From Terrabacter sp. MAHUQ-38 (GTDB lineage: Bacteria > Actinomycetota > Actinomycetes > Actinomycetales > Dermatophilaceae), in the NCBI RefSeq assembly GCF_014518425.1, contig NZ_JACVCU010000005.1, positions 124,678-188,677 on the forward strand: 64,000 nucleotides of DNA. The letters run 5' to 3'. The position numbers were made by a program, and so were the translations under genes. Shown here piece by piece: positions 8,575 to 17,606 of this stretch (its first letter is position 1; each line of letters begins with the position of its first letter). The notes under the pieces were generated by a model. The model had not been told where the DNA came from. It made no database searches and saw only the letters and a list, made by a program, of their open reading frames with translations.

Positions 8575-9453
8575 ATGAGCTCGCGCCCCGGCCCGTGGGC
8601 GTCGGGCCGCTTCGACGTCGAGGGCCACCGAGGGGCCAAGGGGCTGGTGGTCGAGAACACCCTCGCGAGCTTCGCGGCGGCCTACAGCGCCGGGGTGACC
8701 GGGGTGGAGCTCGACGTGCGGCGGACGGCGGACGGCCACCTCGTCGTCTGGCACGACCCCGTCCTGCTGCCGCTCAAGTGCCTTCCGACAGGTCCTGACC
8801 TCATCGGTGCGCGCGTCGCGGACCTGACGCTGGCCCAGCTGCGCACCGTCGACATCGGCAGCCGGGCCCTTCCGGGGTTCCCCGGCCAACGCACGTCGCC
8901 GGGGGCCCGGATCGCCACCCTCTCCGAGGTGTTGCGACACGGGCTGGCGCGCGCCCCTGACGTGTGGTGGACGATCGAGGTCAAGGTCGACCCTCGGGAC
9001 CAGCGCGAAGCCGACCAGCGCCAGGCGCTCGTCGAGGGCGTCCTGTCGATCGTTCATGACCTCGGTCTGGAGGGCCAGTGCTTCGTGCACTCCTTCGACT
9101 GGTCGGTGCTCGAGCTGTCTGCGCAGCTCGCCCCGGACGTGCTGCGCTCGGCCCTCGTCGAGGCGTCCGTGACGTGGCTGCCGGGCAGCCCGTGGACGGG
9201 CAGTGTCACCGTGGGGGAGTCTCACGACGAGGTGTGCGAGGGGGCGGCGGCCGTCGGAGCGCACGTCATCTCGCCCGAGCACGTGCTCGTCGACGCGGCG
9301 CTCGTCGACCGGGCGCACGCGCTGGGGCTCAGCGTGCTCCCGTGGACCGTGAACGACCCGAAGCGGATGGTGGAGCTCGCCGAGACGGGCGTCGACGGCA
9401 TCGTGTCGGACTACCCAGACAGAGCCCTTGCGGTGCTGGCGCCAGGAGCATGA
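8575..9453 (+). CDS. ugpQ: Glycerophosphodiester phosphodiesterase
   Basis: A 292-residue TIM-barrel enzyme of the GDPD family. Hallmark residues are present: HRG at 18-20, Glu45 and Asp47 (VELDVRRT) for metal binding, and the catalytic His60 (VVWHDP). It hydrolyses glycerophosphodiesters to glycerol-3-phosphate and an alcohol. No signal peptide is visible, so it acts in the cytosol on imported substrate, like E. coli UgpQ. Its placement one base after the ATPase is the best evidence that the transporter handles deacylated phospholipids or glycerol-3-phosphate. Confidence 0.9.
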   Translation: MSSRPGPWASGRFDVEGHRGAKGLVVENTLASFAAAYSAGVTGVELDVRRTADGHLVVWHDPVLLPLKCLPTGPDLIGARVADLTLAQLRTVDIGSRALPGFPGQRTSPGARIATLSEVLRHGLARAPDVWWTIEVKVDPRDQREADQRQALVEGVLSIVHDLGLEGQCFVHSFDWSVLELSAQLAPDVLRSALVEASVTWLPGSPWTGSVTVGESHDEVCEGAAAVGAHVISPEHVLVDAALVDRAHALGLSVLPWTVNDPKRMVELAETGVDGIVSDYPDRALAVLAPGA

Positions 9454-9502
9454 GCGGTCGGCCGAGTCGGCCGACCCAGGCAGCGCTCGCCCGGGTCCGG
9501 TC

Positions 9503-9539
9503 AGCGAGGGACCGGATCCCCGTGGTCCGGCCCCTCGCT
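9503..9539 (+). terminator. Terminator of the ugp-like operon
   Basis: The 14-base arms 9503-9516 and 9526-9539 pair with one mismatch, giving a GC-rich stem about 50 bases after the operon. A second palindrome (9456-9476) lies just after the stop. The rest of 9454-9720 holds only the TetR-gene leader and a candidate operator. Confidence 0.6.
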
Positions 9540-9674
9540 CCCCCTCAGATGCCCCTGGGGGCCGGGAGCCGGGGCGCTCGTGGCACACTCGTGCGGTCGA
9601 CAGTCGCCGGTGTCGGCGCTGCGGACGCCCGAGGGCAGCAGCAGGGTGGGGACCCCTGGACCCCACCCATTCAC

Positions 9675-9689
9675 TAGAACGCCGTTCCA
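9675..9689 (+). promoter_or_regulatory. Candidate TetR operator
   Basis: TAGAAC-GCC-GTTCCA is an inverted repeat (GAAC/GTTC arms, 3-base centre) 32 bases before the TetR gene. TetR-family repressors commonly autoregulate through such sites; the link to this regulator is inference. Confidence 0.4.
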
Positions 9690-9720
9690 GCGAACTCATG
9701 ATGCTTTTCGAAGGGCACGG

Positions 9721-10437
9721 ATGTCAACAGACCGGGCGTACGACAACCGCTCGCGTGCAGAGGCGGCCCTCGCGACACGACGCCGGATCATCGACGCGGC
9801 ACGCGAGATGCTGCTCCGTGACGGCTACCACGCGATGTCGGTGAGCCAGCTCGCCTCGTCCGCGGGCGTGAGTGCACAGACCGTCTACAACGCGATCGGC
9901 GGCAAGGCCGCCGTCGTCAAGGCCGTCTACGACGTCATGCTCGTCGGCGACGACGAACCGGTCGCGATGCAGGACCGTCCGGAGTTCCGAGCCATGTCCC
10001 AGGCACCCGACCGCGAGGGCTTCGTGCGCGCGTACGCGGCGCTGTGCGCCACCATCTACGAGCGCGTGGGCCCCCTGCTCGGCGTCCTCCTCGCCCAGGG
10101 CGCAGGTGGGGACGTGGGGCTGCAGGACTTCGTCGCGACCATCGACCGCGAGCGCCGCGCCGGTAACACCAACGCGCTCAACGCGCTCGAGCGAGCGCAC
10201 GGCCTGCCGCTGCAGCTCGACCGGCAACGCTTCATCGACATCGTCTGGACCGTGACCGCACCCGAGATCTACGACCGGTTCGTGCGTCGCAGCGGGTGGA
10301 CCCACGCGATGTATGCCGCATGGCTCGCCGAGGCGCTCGTCGCCATCTTCGACCGCGCCAGCGTCCGACCCGCCGCGGGCGTCGAGCTCGCCGCTCCGGT
10401 CGGAGCGTCCACGAACGCCGCACTCCAGGAGGACTGA
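9721..10437 (+). CDS. TetR/AcrR family transcriptional regulator
   Basis: A 238-residue regulator with an N-terminal TetR helix-turn-helix at about residues 20-65 (RRIIDAAREMLLRDGYHAMS, then VSAQTVYNAIGGKAAVV) and an unrecognised ligand-binding C-terminal domain. The chosen ATG has GAAGGG 8 bases upstream; the frame is open further up but lacks a good site there. The next gene starts 3 bases after its stop, so the pair is an operon, probably with the regulator controlling the PPOX enzyme. An inverted repeat just upstream may be its operator. The ligand is unknown. Confidence 0.88.
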   Translation: MSTDRAYDNRSRAEAALATRRRIIDAAREMLLRDGYHAMSVSQLASSAGVSAQTVYNAIGGKAAVVKAVYDVMLVGDDEPVAMQDRPEFRAMSQAPDREGFVRAYAALCATIYERVGPLLGVLLAQGAGGDVGLQDFVATIDRERRAGNTNALNALERAHGLPLQLDRQRFIDIVWTVTAPEIYDRFVRRSGWTHAMYAAWLAEALVAIFDRASVRPAAGVELAAPVGASTNAALQED

Positions 10438-10439
10438 TC

Positions 10440-10901
10440 ATGCCCCGTCAGATCGCGACCAACACCGCTGTCGACCGCGACGGGCTTCTCGACTTCGTGC
10501 GACCGCGGCACTCGATGGTCCTCGTCACGCAGCGGGCCGACGGCCGACCGCAGACGTCGCCGGTGACGGGCGGCGTCGACGAGCAGGGCCGCATCGTCAT
10601 CTCGACCTACCCCGAGCGCGCCAAGACCGCGAACGCCCGACGGCGTCCCGCCGTCAGCGTCCTCGTCCTGTCCGACGACTTCGGCGGCGAGTGGGTGCAG
10701 GTCGACGGCGACTGCGAGGTCATCGACCTGCCCGACTCCGTGGAGGCGCTCGTCGGCTACTACCGCTCCATCTCGGGCGAGCACCCCGACTGGGACGAGT
10801 ACCGCCAGGCGATGCGCGACCAGGGGAAGTCGCTGCTGCGCATCACGCCGACCCGGTGGGGTCCCATCGCGAAGGGCGGCTTCCCGGCGCGGCTGGCCTG
10901 A
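10440..10901 (+). CDS. PPOX-class F420-dependent oxidoreductase-like protein
   Basis: A 153-residue single-domain split-barrel flavin/F420-binding protein. The N-terminal strands (HSMVLVTQRADGRPQTSPV) and the ISTYPERAKTANARRRPAVS segment fit the small PPOX-class enzymes of actinobacteria that use F420H2 or FMN to reduce small molecules. AGGAGG precedes the ATG and partly overlaps the end of the TetR gene, indicating coupled translation. Substrate and exact cofactor cannot be read from sequence; heme utilisation or pyridoxamine phosphate oxidation are alternatives for this fold. Confidence 0.8.
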   Translation: MPRQIATNTAVDRDGLLDFVRPRHSMVLVTQRADGRPQTSPVTGGVDEQGRIVISTYPERAKTANARRRPAVSVLVLSDDFGGEWVQVDGDCEVIDLPDSVEALVGYYRSISGEHPDWDEYRQAMRDQGKSLLRITPTRWGPIAKGGFPARLA

Positions 10902-10924
10902 GCAGCCGGCCGCGTGGCGGCCCC

Positions 10925-10930
10925 TAGGCT
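10925..10930 (+). promoter_or_regulatory. -10 element of coaE, leaderless type
   Basis: TAGGCT ends 6 bases before the GTG at 10937. The same TAGGCT-N6-GTG arrangement recurs at two other genes in this window. No Shine-Dalgarno sequence is present. Confidence 0.55.
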
Positions 10931-10936
10931 GGCCAC

Positions 10937-12139
10937 GTGCTGCGCGTCGGAGTCACCGGAGGCATCGGGTCGGGCAAGTCGACGGTCTCGCGCCGTCTGG
11001 CCGAGCTCGGCGCCCACGTCGTCGATGCGGATACGGTCGCCCGCGCGGTCGTCGAGCCGGGGGAGCCCACGCTCGACCGCATCCGCGGACGCTTCGGCCC
11101 CGACGTGATGCACGCCGACGGGTCGCTCGACCGGGGGGCGCTGGCGGCTCTCGTCTTCCCCGACCCGGAAGCCCTCGCGGCACTCGACGCCATCACCGGG
11201 CCCGCGATCGGCGAGCGGGTGGCGGCGCAACGCGCGCAGGTGCCGGACGGCGTGGTCTCCGTCTACGACATGCCGCTCCTCGTCGAGCGCGGGCTCTGGG
11301 TCCACGAGCATCTCGTCGTCGTCGTCGAGGCCGACGTCGAGACCCGGGTGCAGCGGCTCGTGGAGCAGCGTGGTCTCGGGGAGCAGGACGCGCGGCACCG
11401 CATCGCCGCGCAGGCCACCGACGACCAGCGACGAACGGTCGCCGACGTCGTCCTCGACAACACCGGCGTGCCGGAGGCGCTCGTCGCTGCCGTCGACGAG
11501 CTGTGGACGTCGCGGCTCGCGCCCTGGGAGGACAACCTCGTGGCGGGTCGCCGCAGCCGCGTGCCGGGCCGTGCCGCCGTCGTCGCCCCCCGAGCCGACT
11601 GGGACGCACGCGGCGCTCGCTTGGTGGCGCGGATCGGCGCCGCCCTCGCCCGCTCGGGGGTCGCGACCGAGGTGTCGCACATCGGGTCGACGGCAGTCCC
11701 GGGCCTCGCGGCGAAGGACGTCATCGACGTCCAGGTCGGGGTGCGCGACCTCGCCGACGCCGACCGCGACGACGTGCGTGCGTCACTGCGCGATGCCGGC
11801 TACGTCCTCTCCGAGGGAAACACGGTCGACACCCCGCACCCGACGGGTGCCCCGAGCGAGGAGTGGAGCAAGCGCTTCTGGGGCGGCTGCGACCCAGGGC
11901 AGGTCGTGCACGTCCACGTCCGCGAGCACGGCTCTGCCGGTTGGCGTTTCGCGCTCCTCTTCCGGGACTGGCTCGTCCACGAACCGGGTGAGCGGGACGC
12001 GTACGCCGCCGAGAAGCTGCGCCTCATCACCCTCGACGACAGGACGGATGCCTACGTGGAGGCCAAGGAGCCGTGGTTCGACGGTGCGTGGCATCGCGCG
12101 ACCGACTGGGCCACGCGCACCGGATGGCAGCCCCGCTGA
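10937..12139 (+). CDS. coaE: Dephospho-CoA kinase fused to a GrpB/UPF0157 domain
   Basis: A 400-residue two-domain protein. Residues 1 to about 195 are dephospho-CoA kinase, which phosphorylates the ribose 3'-OH of dephospho-CoA in the last step of CoA synthesis: P-loop GVTGGIGSGKST (5-16), VVDADTVARAVV and the lid region. From about 215 a GrpB/UPF0157 domain follows, a nucleotidyltransferase-like fold (VSHIGSTAVPGLAAKDVIDV). This fusion is known in mycobacteria and other actinobacteria, where the second domain has been proposed to help folding or stability. The upstream -10 supports GTG 10937. Confidence 0.93.
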   Translation: MLRVGVTGGIGSGKSTVSRRLAELGAHVVDADTVARAVVEPGEPTLDRIRGRFGPDVMHADGSLDRGALAALVFPDPEALAALDAITGPAIGERVAAQRAQVPDGVVSVYDMPLLVERGLWVHEHLVVVVEADVETRVQRLVEQRGLGEQDARHRIAAQATDDQRRTVADVVLDNTGVPEALVAAVDELWTSRLAPWEDNLVAGRRSRVPGRAAVVAPRADWDARGARLVARIGAALARSGVATEVSHIGSTAVPGLAAKDVIDVQVGVRDLADADRDDVRASLRDAGYVLSEGNTVDTPHPTGAPSEEWSKRFWGGCDPGQVVHVHVREHGSAGWRFALLFRDWLVHEPGERDAYAAEKLRLITLDDRTDAYVEAKEPWFDGAWHRATDWATRTGWQPR

Positions 12140-12202
12140 GCCCACCACCCGGCATACGGCAGCTCGCGGCATACCTTGGTGGCCCTCGGTGTTGAGCGTG
12201 AC

Positions 12203-13252
12203 ATGCGTGGTGAGTACAAGGTCCCCGGTGGCAAGCTCGTGGCGGTCGACGTCGAGGTGAAGGATGGGAGGCTGGCCGAGGCCAGCGTCTCCGGCGACTT
12301 CTTCCTCGAACCGGACGAGGCGCTCGACGACATCAACGCGGCGCTGACCGGGATGTCCGTCGACGCCGGCGTCGACCAGCTCGCGGCGGCAGTCACCGGC
12401 GCGCTCGCCGACGACGTCACCCTGATCGGCTTCACGGCAGAGGCCGTCGGCATCGCCGTCCGGCGCGCGCTCGGAAAGGCGACCGGCTGGGACGACCATG
12501 TCTTCGACGTCATCCCCGCGCGGGTGCTGCACCCGGCGATGCACGTCGCCCTCGACGAGGTCATCGCGCGCGAGGTCGCATCCGGGGAGCGTCCGCCGAC
12601 GCTCCGGTTCTGGGACTGGGACAGCCCGCTCGTCGTCATCGGGTCGTTCCAGTCGGTGCGCAACGAGGTCGACCCGGACGGAGCGGCACGGCACGGCATC
12701 GACGTCGTGCGCCGGGTCTCCGGGGGTGGCGCGATGTTCATGGAGCCGGGCAACACCATCACGTACTCCCTCGTCGTGCCCACCTCGCTCGTCGAGGGCC
12801 TGAGCTTCGAGAGGTCGTACGCGTTCCTCGACGAGTGGGTCATCGGTGCGCTCGCCGACGTCGGCGTCAACGCCCACTTCGTGCCCCTCAACGACATCGC
12901 GAGCGACACGGGCAAGATCGGCGGAGCCGCGCAGAAGCGCTTCGTCTCCGGCGCCGTGCTGCACCACGTCACGATGGCCTACGACATCGACGCCGACAAG
13001 ATGCTCGAGGTGCTGCGGATCGGCCGGGAGAAGATGAGCGACAAGGGCACGAAGTCGGCGAACAAGCGCGTCGACCCGATGCGCTCGCAGACCGGTCTCA
13101 GCCGCGCCGCGATCCTCGAGTCGTTCGCGGCGTCCTTCGCGCGGCGCTACCGCACGAAGGACGCCGACTACACGGCGGCTGAGCTGGCCGAGGCGCAGCG
13201 ACTCGTCGACGAGAAGTTCGCGACGACGGAGTGGACACTCCGGGTGCCGTGA
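12203..13252 (+). CDS. Lipoate-protein ligase family protein with N-terminal accessory domain
   Basis: About 349 residues. The first ~90 (MRGEYKVPGGKLVAVDVEV, then FFLEPDEALDDINAAL) resemble the lipoate-ligase accessory domain, which in E. coli LplA is C-terminal. The catalytic BPL/LplA domain follows, with VVRRVSGGGAMFMEPGNTIT for ligand binding and ASDTGKIGGAAQKR bearing the conserved Lys. It should attach lipoate to E2 or GcvH lipoyl domains through lipoyl-AMP. ATG 12203 is preferred because the protein then begins with the family's usual sequence; TTG 12176 and GTG 12179 are in frame but overlap a -10-like TACCTT (12172-12177). Confidence 0.87.
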   Translation: MRGEYKVPGGKLVAVDVEVKDGRLAEASVSGDFFLEPDEALDDINAALTGMSVDAGVDQLAAAVTGALADDVTLIGFTAEAVGIAVRRALGKATGWDDHVFDVIPARVLHPAMHVALDEVIAREVASGERPPTLRFWDWDSPLVVIGSFQSVRNEVDPDGAARHGIDVVRRVSGGGAMFMEPGNTITYSLVVPTSLVEGLSFERSYAFLDEWVIGALADVGVNAHFVPLNDIASDTGKIGGAAQKRFVSGAVLHHVTMAYDIDADKMLEVLRIGREKMSDKGTKSANKRVDPMRSQTGLSRAAILESFAASFARRYRTKDADYTAAELAEAQRLVDEKFATTEWTLRVP

Positions 13253-13327
13253 CGTCGAGACGGGGCCGGCGGCTCCGACGTCTCCTTCGAAGCGGCAGAC
13301 TGGCCGCCCCGACCGAAGGAGCCTTCC

Positions 13328-13711
13328 ATGAAGTACGTCATCCTCATCCACTCGAACCCGCAGCCCTGGGGCCACCCGACGGGTGACTTCGTCGCCGAGG
13401 CGCTAGCCCGACCCCAGGAGGAGCGGGAGCGCAGCGGCGCCGCCTTCGACGCGATGCTCGAGGAGCTGTCGGCGAGCGGTGAGCTCAAGGGCGGCGAGGC
13501 TCTGGGCGACCCTGCGTCGGCACGGCTATACCGGTGGGACGCCGGCGGCACCGTCGCGACGGACGGGCCGTACGCGGAGTCGAAGGAGCACCTGGCCGGG
13601 TTCTTCCTGCTCGACGTCGCGAGCCGAGAGCGCGCCGAGGAGCTGGCTGCGCGGTTCGCGGGCCCGGGTGACACGGTCGAGCTGCGTCCGGCTCACGTCT
13701 GGGAGGAGTGA
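13328..13711 (+). CDS. YCII/DGPF-domain protein
   Basis: A 127-residue protein of the YCII-related superfamily, starting MKYVILIHSNPQPWG and containing the DGPYAESKEHLAGFFLLDV stretch typical of the DGPF subgroup. Such proteins adopt a ferredoxin-like alpha-beta fold with a conserved His-Asp pair; they are often encoded next to ECF sigma factors, but none is present here. GAAGGAG lies 7 bases before the ATG. Function is not established for the family. Confidence 0.8.
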   Translation: MKYVILIHSNPQPWGHPTGDFVAEALARPQEERERSGAAFDAMLEELSASGELKGGEALGDPASARLYRWDAGGTVATDGPYAESKEHLAGFFLLDVASRERAEELAARFAGPGDTVELRPAHVWEE

Positions 13712-13738
13712 GCGGTGGGCGCTGTCGGTCGTGCGACG

Positions 13739-13744
13739 TACGGT
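13739..13744 (+). promoter_or_regulatory. -10 element of uvrB, leaderless type
   Basis: TACGGT ends 6 bases before ATG 13751, matching the TANNNT-N6 pattern. No LexA-type box (GAAC-N4-GTTC) is visible upstream. Confidence 0.45.
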
Positions 13745-13750
13745 TGAGCC

Positions 13751-15865
13751 ATGCGTCCCACGACCGACCTCCAGCGCACCGTGTCACCCTTCGAGGTCAT
13801 CTCCGACTACACCCCGAGCGGTGACCAGCCCACGGCCATCGCCGAGCTCGCGCGACGGGTCAAGGCGGGCGCGACCGACACCGTCCTGCTCGGGGCCACC
13901 GGCACCGGCAAGTCGGCCACCACGGCCTGGCTCATCGAGCAGGTGCAGCGCCCCACGCTCGTCATGGCCCCCAACAAGACGCTCGCCGCCCAGCTCGCCA
14001 ACGAGTTCCGCGAGCTGCTGCCCAACAACGCGGTCGAGTACTTCGTCAGCTACTACGACTACTACCAGCCCGAGGCGTACATCCCCCAGACCGACACCTA
14101 CATCGAGAAGGACAGCTCGGTCAACGACGAGGTCGAGCGGCTGCGGCACTCCGCCACCAACTCGCTGCTGACCCGCCGCGATGTCATCGTCGTCGCCTCG
14201 GTGTCGTGCATCTACGGCCTCGGCACACCGCAGGAGTACGTCGACCGGATGGCCCGGCTCAAGGTGGGCCAGGAGATCGTGCGCGACGACCTGCTGCGCC
14301 GGTTCGTCGAGATGCAGTACACCCGCAACGACCTCGCGTTCACGAGGGGCACGTTCCGGGTGCGCGGCGACACCGTCGAGATCATCCCCGTCTACGAGGA
14401 GCTCGCGATCCGCATCGAGTTCTTCGGCGACGAGATCGAGCGCATCTACACGCTGCACCCGGTGACCGGTGAGGTCGTCAACGAGGAGCAGGAGATGTAC
14501 GTCTTCCCGGCGTCGCACTACGTCGCCGGCCCCGAGCGCATGGAGCGAGCGATCCGCGGCATCGAGCTCGAGCTCGAGGACCAGCTCGCGCTCTTCGAGA
14601 AGCAGGGCAAGCTCCTCGAGGCCCAGCGACTGCGCATGCGGACCACGTACGACGTCGAGATGATGCGGCAGGTCGGCTTCTGCAACGGCATCGAGAACTA
14701 CAGCCGCCACATCGACGGCCGCACTGCCGGCTCGGCCCCGAACTGCCTGCTCGACTACTTCCCCGAGGACTTCCTCCTCGTCCTCGACGAGTCACACCAG
14801 ACCGTGCCCCAGATCGGTGCGATGTACGAGGGCGACATGTCGCGCAAGCGGATGCTCGTCGAGCACGGCTTCCGGCTGCCGAGCGCCATGGACAACCGGC
14901 CGCTCAAGTGGGAGGAGTTCCTGGAGCGCATCGGCCAGACCATCTACCTGTCGGCCACGCCGGGGGAGTACGAGCTGGCCAAGTCGGGTCCGCCGGTGGA
15001 GCAGATCATCCGGCCGACGGGCCTCGTCGACCCCGAGGTCGTGCTCAAGCCGACCAAGGGGCAGATCGACGACCTCATGCACGAGATCCAGGAGCGCACG
15101 AAGCGCGACGAACGCGTCCTTGTCACGACCCTGACGAAGAAGATGGCGGAGGACCTGACCGACTACCTCCTCGACAAGGGCATCCGGGTCCGCTACCTCC
15201 ACAGCGACATCGACACCCTCCGTCGCGTCGAGCTGCTGCGCGAGCTGCGCACCGGTGTCTTCGACGTGCTCGTCGGGATCAACCTGCTGCGTGAGGGCCT
15301 CGACCTCCCCGAGGTCTCCCTGGTGTCGATCCTCGACGCCGACAAGGAGGGCTTCCTGCGTTCCGCGCGGTCGCTCATCCAGACCATCGGTCGTGCGGCG
15401 CGAAACGTGTCGGGCCAGGTGCACATGTACGCCGACAAGGTCACGCCCTCGATGGAGCAGGCTCTCGACGAGACGAACCGTCGCCGCGAGAAGCAGGTCG
15501 CCTACAACACCGCGAACGGCATCGACCCCACGCCGCTGCGCAAGAAGATCGCCGACATCACCGACCTGCTCGAGCGTGAGGACGCCGACACCCAGGAGCT
15601 GCTCGGGTCCGGGCGCATGCAGTCGCGCGGCAAGAGCGGTGCCGGTCGTGGCGCGATGGCGGCCGACGTCGGCGTCTCCGCGGGTGGCTCCACCAACCGC
15701 CCGGCCGACATGGCGGCCGCGGACCTCGCCGGCCTGATCCAGGAGCTGACGACGCAGATGCACCAGGCCGCCGCCGAGCTGCACTTCGAGCTCGCGGCGC
15801 GCCTGCGCGACGAGATCGGAGACCTCAAGAAGGAGCTGCGGCAGATGAGCGCCGCCACCCGATGA
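13751..15865 (+). CDS. uvrB: UvrABC excinuclease subunit B
   Basis: A 704-residue helicase-like subunit of nucleotide excision repair. UvrA loads it on damaged DNA, where it verifies the lesion and recruits UvrC. Seen are Walker A GATGTGKS (48-55), the beta-hairpin that clamps DNA ([20 protein letters not shown]), the DEAH-like box VLDESHQT, the helicase motif (QTIGRAARN) and a C-terminal UVR domain ([20 protein letters not shown]) that contacts UvrC. A Gly/Ser/Arg-rich linker near residues 618-655 precedes the UVR domain. Its stop overlaps the next start (ATGA). uvrA and uvrC lie 12-18 kb downstream. Confidence 0.98.
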   Translation: MRPTTDLQRTVSPFEVISDYTPSGDQPTAIAELARRVKAGATDTVLLGATGTGKSATTAWLIEQVQRPTLVMAPNKTLAAQLANEFRELLPNNAVEYFVSYYDYYQPEAYIPQTDTYIEKDSSVNDEVERLRHSATNSLLTRRDVIVVASVSCIYGLGTPQEYVDRMARLKVGQEIVRDDLLRRFVEMQYTRNDLAFTRGTFRVRGDTVEIIPVYEELAIRIEFFGDEIERIYTLHPVTGEVVNEEQEMYVFPASHYVAGPERMERAIRGIELELEDQLALFEKQGKLLEAQRLRMRTTYDVEMMRQVGFCNGIENYSRHIDGRTAGSAPNCLLDYFPEDFLLVLDESHQTVPQIGAMYEGDMSRKRMLVEHGFRLPSAMDNRPLKWEEFLERIGQTIYLSATPGEYELAKSGPPVEQIIRPTGLVDPEVVLKPTKGQIDDLMHEIQERTKRDERVLVTTLTKKMAEDLTDYLLDKGIRVRYLHSDIDTLRRVELLRELRTGVFDVLVGINLLREGLDLPEVSLVSILDADKEGFLRSARSLIQTIGRAARNVSGQVHMYADKVTPSMEQALDETNRRREKQVAYNTANGIDPTPLRKKIADITDLLEREDADTQELLGSGRMQSRGKSGAGRGAMAADVGVSAGGSTNRPADMAAADLAGLIQELTTQMHQAAAELHFELAARLRDEIGDLKKELRQMSAATR

Positions 15866-16227
15866 CGGCGCGGCGCTCTTCCGACCCGGGCGTCCCGGGT
15901 CGCCTGCGGGCGGCTGCGCTCGCCCTGCCCGGCGCCTGGGAGGACTCGCCGTGGGAGGGCGACGCGGTCGCCAAGGTGGGCGACAAGATCTTCGTCTTCC
16001 TCGGCGGGGAGTCGATCGGCGTCAAGAGCGCACGCACCCGCCAGGAGGCCGACGAGTGGTTGCACCGTTACCCCGACGACGCCTCCGTCATGGCCTACAT
16101 CGGCCGTCACGGGTGGAACACCCTGCGGGTCGGTGGGGCGATCCCCGAGGACGAGCTGCTCGAGGCGCTGGAGACGTCGTACGAGATCGTCGTCGCAGGC
16201 CTGCCCCGCGGCAAGCGGCCGTCGTGA
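15862..16227 (+). CDS. MmcQ/YjbR family DNA-binding-fold protein
   Basis: A 121-residue protein of the MmcQ/YjbR family (double-wing, CyaY-like fold). Typical are the start of the fold ([20 protein letters not shown]), [12 protein letters not shown], and the C-terminal [20 protein letters not shown] with [10 protein letters not shown]. Proteins of this family bind DNA or have no known role. Its ATG overlaps the uvrB stop by four bases, so it is co-translated with uvrB, a hint at DNA repair but no more than that. Confidence 0.83.
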   Translation: MTARRSSDPGVPGRLRAAALALPGAWEDSPWEGDAVAKVGDKIFVFLGGESIGVKSARTRQEADEWLHRYPDDASVMAYIGRHGWNTLRVGGAIPEDELLEALETSYEIVVAGLPRGKRPS

Positions 16228-16283
16228 CCAGGGGACGGGACCGACTTGAGGCTTGACCCCTGCGGGTGAAACACTCAGGCGTT

Positions 16284-16400
16284 CACGGAGGGGAGTATCC
16301 CCGAAACGACGGGCTCGTCATCACGGAGTGGGTCTCACCGCCGCTCCCGGTCCCGTCGGTCCCGGCCCGCAGGGTCAGGGCGGGAGAGACCTCCGGTTAC
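16284..16400 (+). ncRNA. yybP-ykoY manganese riboswitch
   Basis: The leader of terC contains the two invariant parts of this riboswitch: GGGGAGTA at 16290-16297, and GAGACCTCCG at 16386-16395. They are brought together by P1, where CGGAGG (16286-16291) pairs with CCTCCG (16390-16395). The family senses Mn2+ and often controls TerC/MntP-type exporters. A competing hairpin (16393-16400 with 16408-16415) shares the P1 3' strand and abuts the GGAAGG ribosome site (16414-16419). Mn2+ binding would thus plausibly free the ribosome site and turn terC on. A TTGACC at 16253-16258 may be the -35. Confidence 0.85.
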
Positions 16401-16427
16401 TGATCTGGTGACCGGAAGGTTGTGCCC

Positions 16428-17531
16428 ATGAACGTTCCAGCTTGGGGCTGGTTCCTCACGATCGGTCTGATGACCGTGTTCCTGCTTCTCGACGTGTTCG
16501 TCATCGCGCGACGACCACACGTCCCGACGATGGGCGAGGCCGGACGCCATCTGGCGTTCTACGTCGCCGCCGCCGTGCTCTTCGGACTGTTCGTCTGGTT
16601 CGAGTGGGGCGGTCAGTACGCCGGTGAGTTCTACGCCGGCTGGCTGACCGAGTACTCCCTGTCGGTCGACAACCTCTTCGTCTTCCTGCTCATCATGGCC
16701 AGTTTCAAGGTGCCGCAGAAGCTGCAGCAGTCCGCCCTGATGATCGGCATCATCATCGCGATCGTGCTGCGCGGCATCTTCATCGCGCTCGGCGCGGTCG
16801 TCATCAACGCGTACGCCTGGGTCTTCTACCTCTTTGGCGCGTTCCTCATCTACACCGCCGTCAAGCTCGCGACCGGCGGCGAGAGCGACGACGACGAGTA
16901 CCACGAGAACCGGCTCCTGATCTGGGTCGAGAAGCGCTTCCCGGCGACGAAGGCGTGGAACGGCACCCGCCTCACGGTTCTCGAGAAGGGCAAGCGGCTC
17001 GTCACGCCGATGTTCATCGTCATCCTGGCGCTGGGCACGACCGACCTGCTCTTTGCGCTGGACTCGATCCCGGCCATCTACGGTCTGACGAAGGAGCCGT
17101 TCCTCGTCCTGACGGCGAACATCTTCGCCCTCATGGGTCTGCGCCAGCTCTACTTCCTCATCGGTGGCCTGCTCAAGAAGCTCGTCTACCTCAGCATCGG
17201 CCTGGCGGTCCTGCTCGCCTTCATCGGCGTCAAGCTCGTCATGCACGCGCTGCACGAGAACAACCTGCCGTTCGTCAACGGCGGCGAGCCGATCCACGGC
17301 GTGCCGGACATCCCCATCTCCGTGTCGCTCGGCGCCATCGTCGTCATCCTCGGGGTCACGACGGTCGCCAGCCTCTGGAAGTCGCGCCGTGACGCGGCAC
17401 TCGAGGCGGCCACCGGCACGAGCGCCGTGGAAGGCCCGGACGCTTCGACGCCCGATGCCTCACGCGACGAGACGGGCGCCACAGGCCGCGGCGCCTCCGC
17501 CGCCCGCGCGCGCACGAACGACCCCCTCTGA
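16428..17531 (+). CDS. TerC/Alx family membrane protein, probable manganese exporter
   Basis: A 367-residue integral membrane protein of the TerC family, with about eight or nine spans and the conserved acidic residues within them (WGGQYAGEFYAGWLTEYSLS, then SVDNLFVF, and GTTDLLFALDSIPAIYG). TerC/Alx proteins export Mn2+ or metalate secreted enzymes. The yybP-ykoY riboswitch upstream independently supports Mn2+. ATG 16428 is favoured over GTG 16422 because GGAAGG sits 8 bases before the ATG but only 2 before the GTG. The C terminus is a soluble Ala/Thr/Arg-rich tail. A strong hairpin follows. Confidence 0.93.
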   Translation: MNVPAWGWFLTIGLMTVFLLLDVFVIARRPHVPTMGEAGRHLAFYVAAAVLFGLFVWFEWGGQYAGEFYAGWLTEYSLSVDNLFVFLLIMASFKVPQKLQQSALMIGIIIAIVLRGIFIALGAVVINAYAWVFYLFGAFLIYTAVKLATGGESDDDEYHENRLLIWVEKRFPATKAWNGTRLTVLEKGKRLVTPMFIVILALGTTDLLFALDSIPAIYGLTKEPFLVLTANIFALMGLRQLYFLIGGLLKKLVYLSIGLAVLLAFIGVKLVMHALHENNLPFVNGGEPIHGVPDIPISVSLGAIVVILGVTTVASLWKSRRDAALEAATGTSAVEGPDASTPDASRDETGATGRGASAARARTNDPL

Positions 17532-17546
17532 GCCGTCTGCCGTTCT

Positions 17547-17580
17547 GAGCGCCCGTCGACCCCTGGGTCGGCGGGCGCTC
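17547..17580. terminator. Terminator shared by terC and the MFS gene
   Basis: The 16-base arms 17547-17562 and 17565-17580 pair with one G-U. The hairpin lies between converging genes and can stop transcription from both sides. Confidence 0.75.
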
Positions 17581-17606
17581 ACGGCTGTCGCAGCGGCCTG
17601 GCCGCG

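Noticed and set aside
9675-9689. LexA/SOS box reading of GAAC-GCC-GTTC
   Set aside because: Actinobacterial LexA boxes have a 4-base centre; here it is 3, and the gene is a TetR regulator. A TetR operator fits better.
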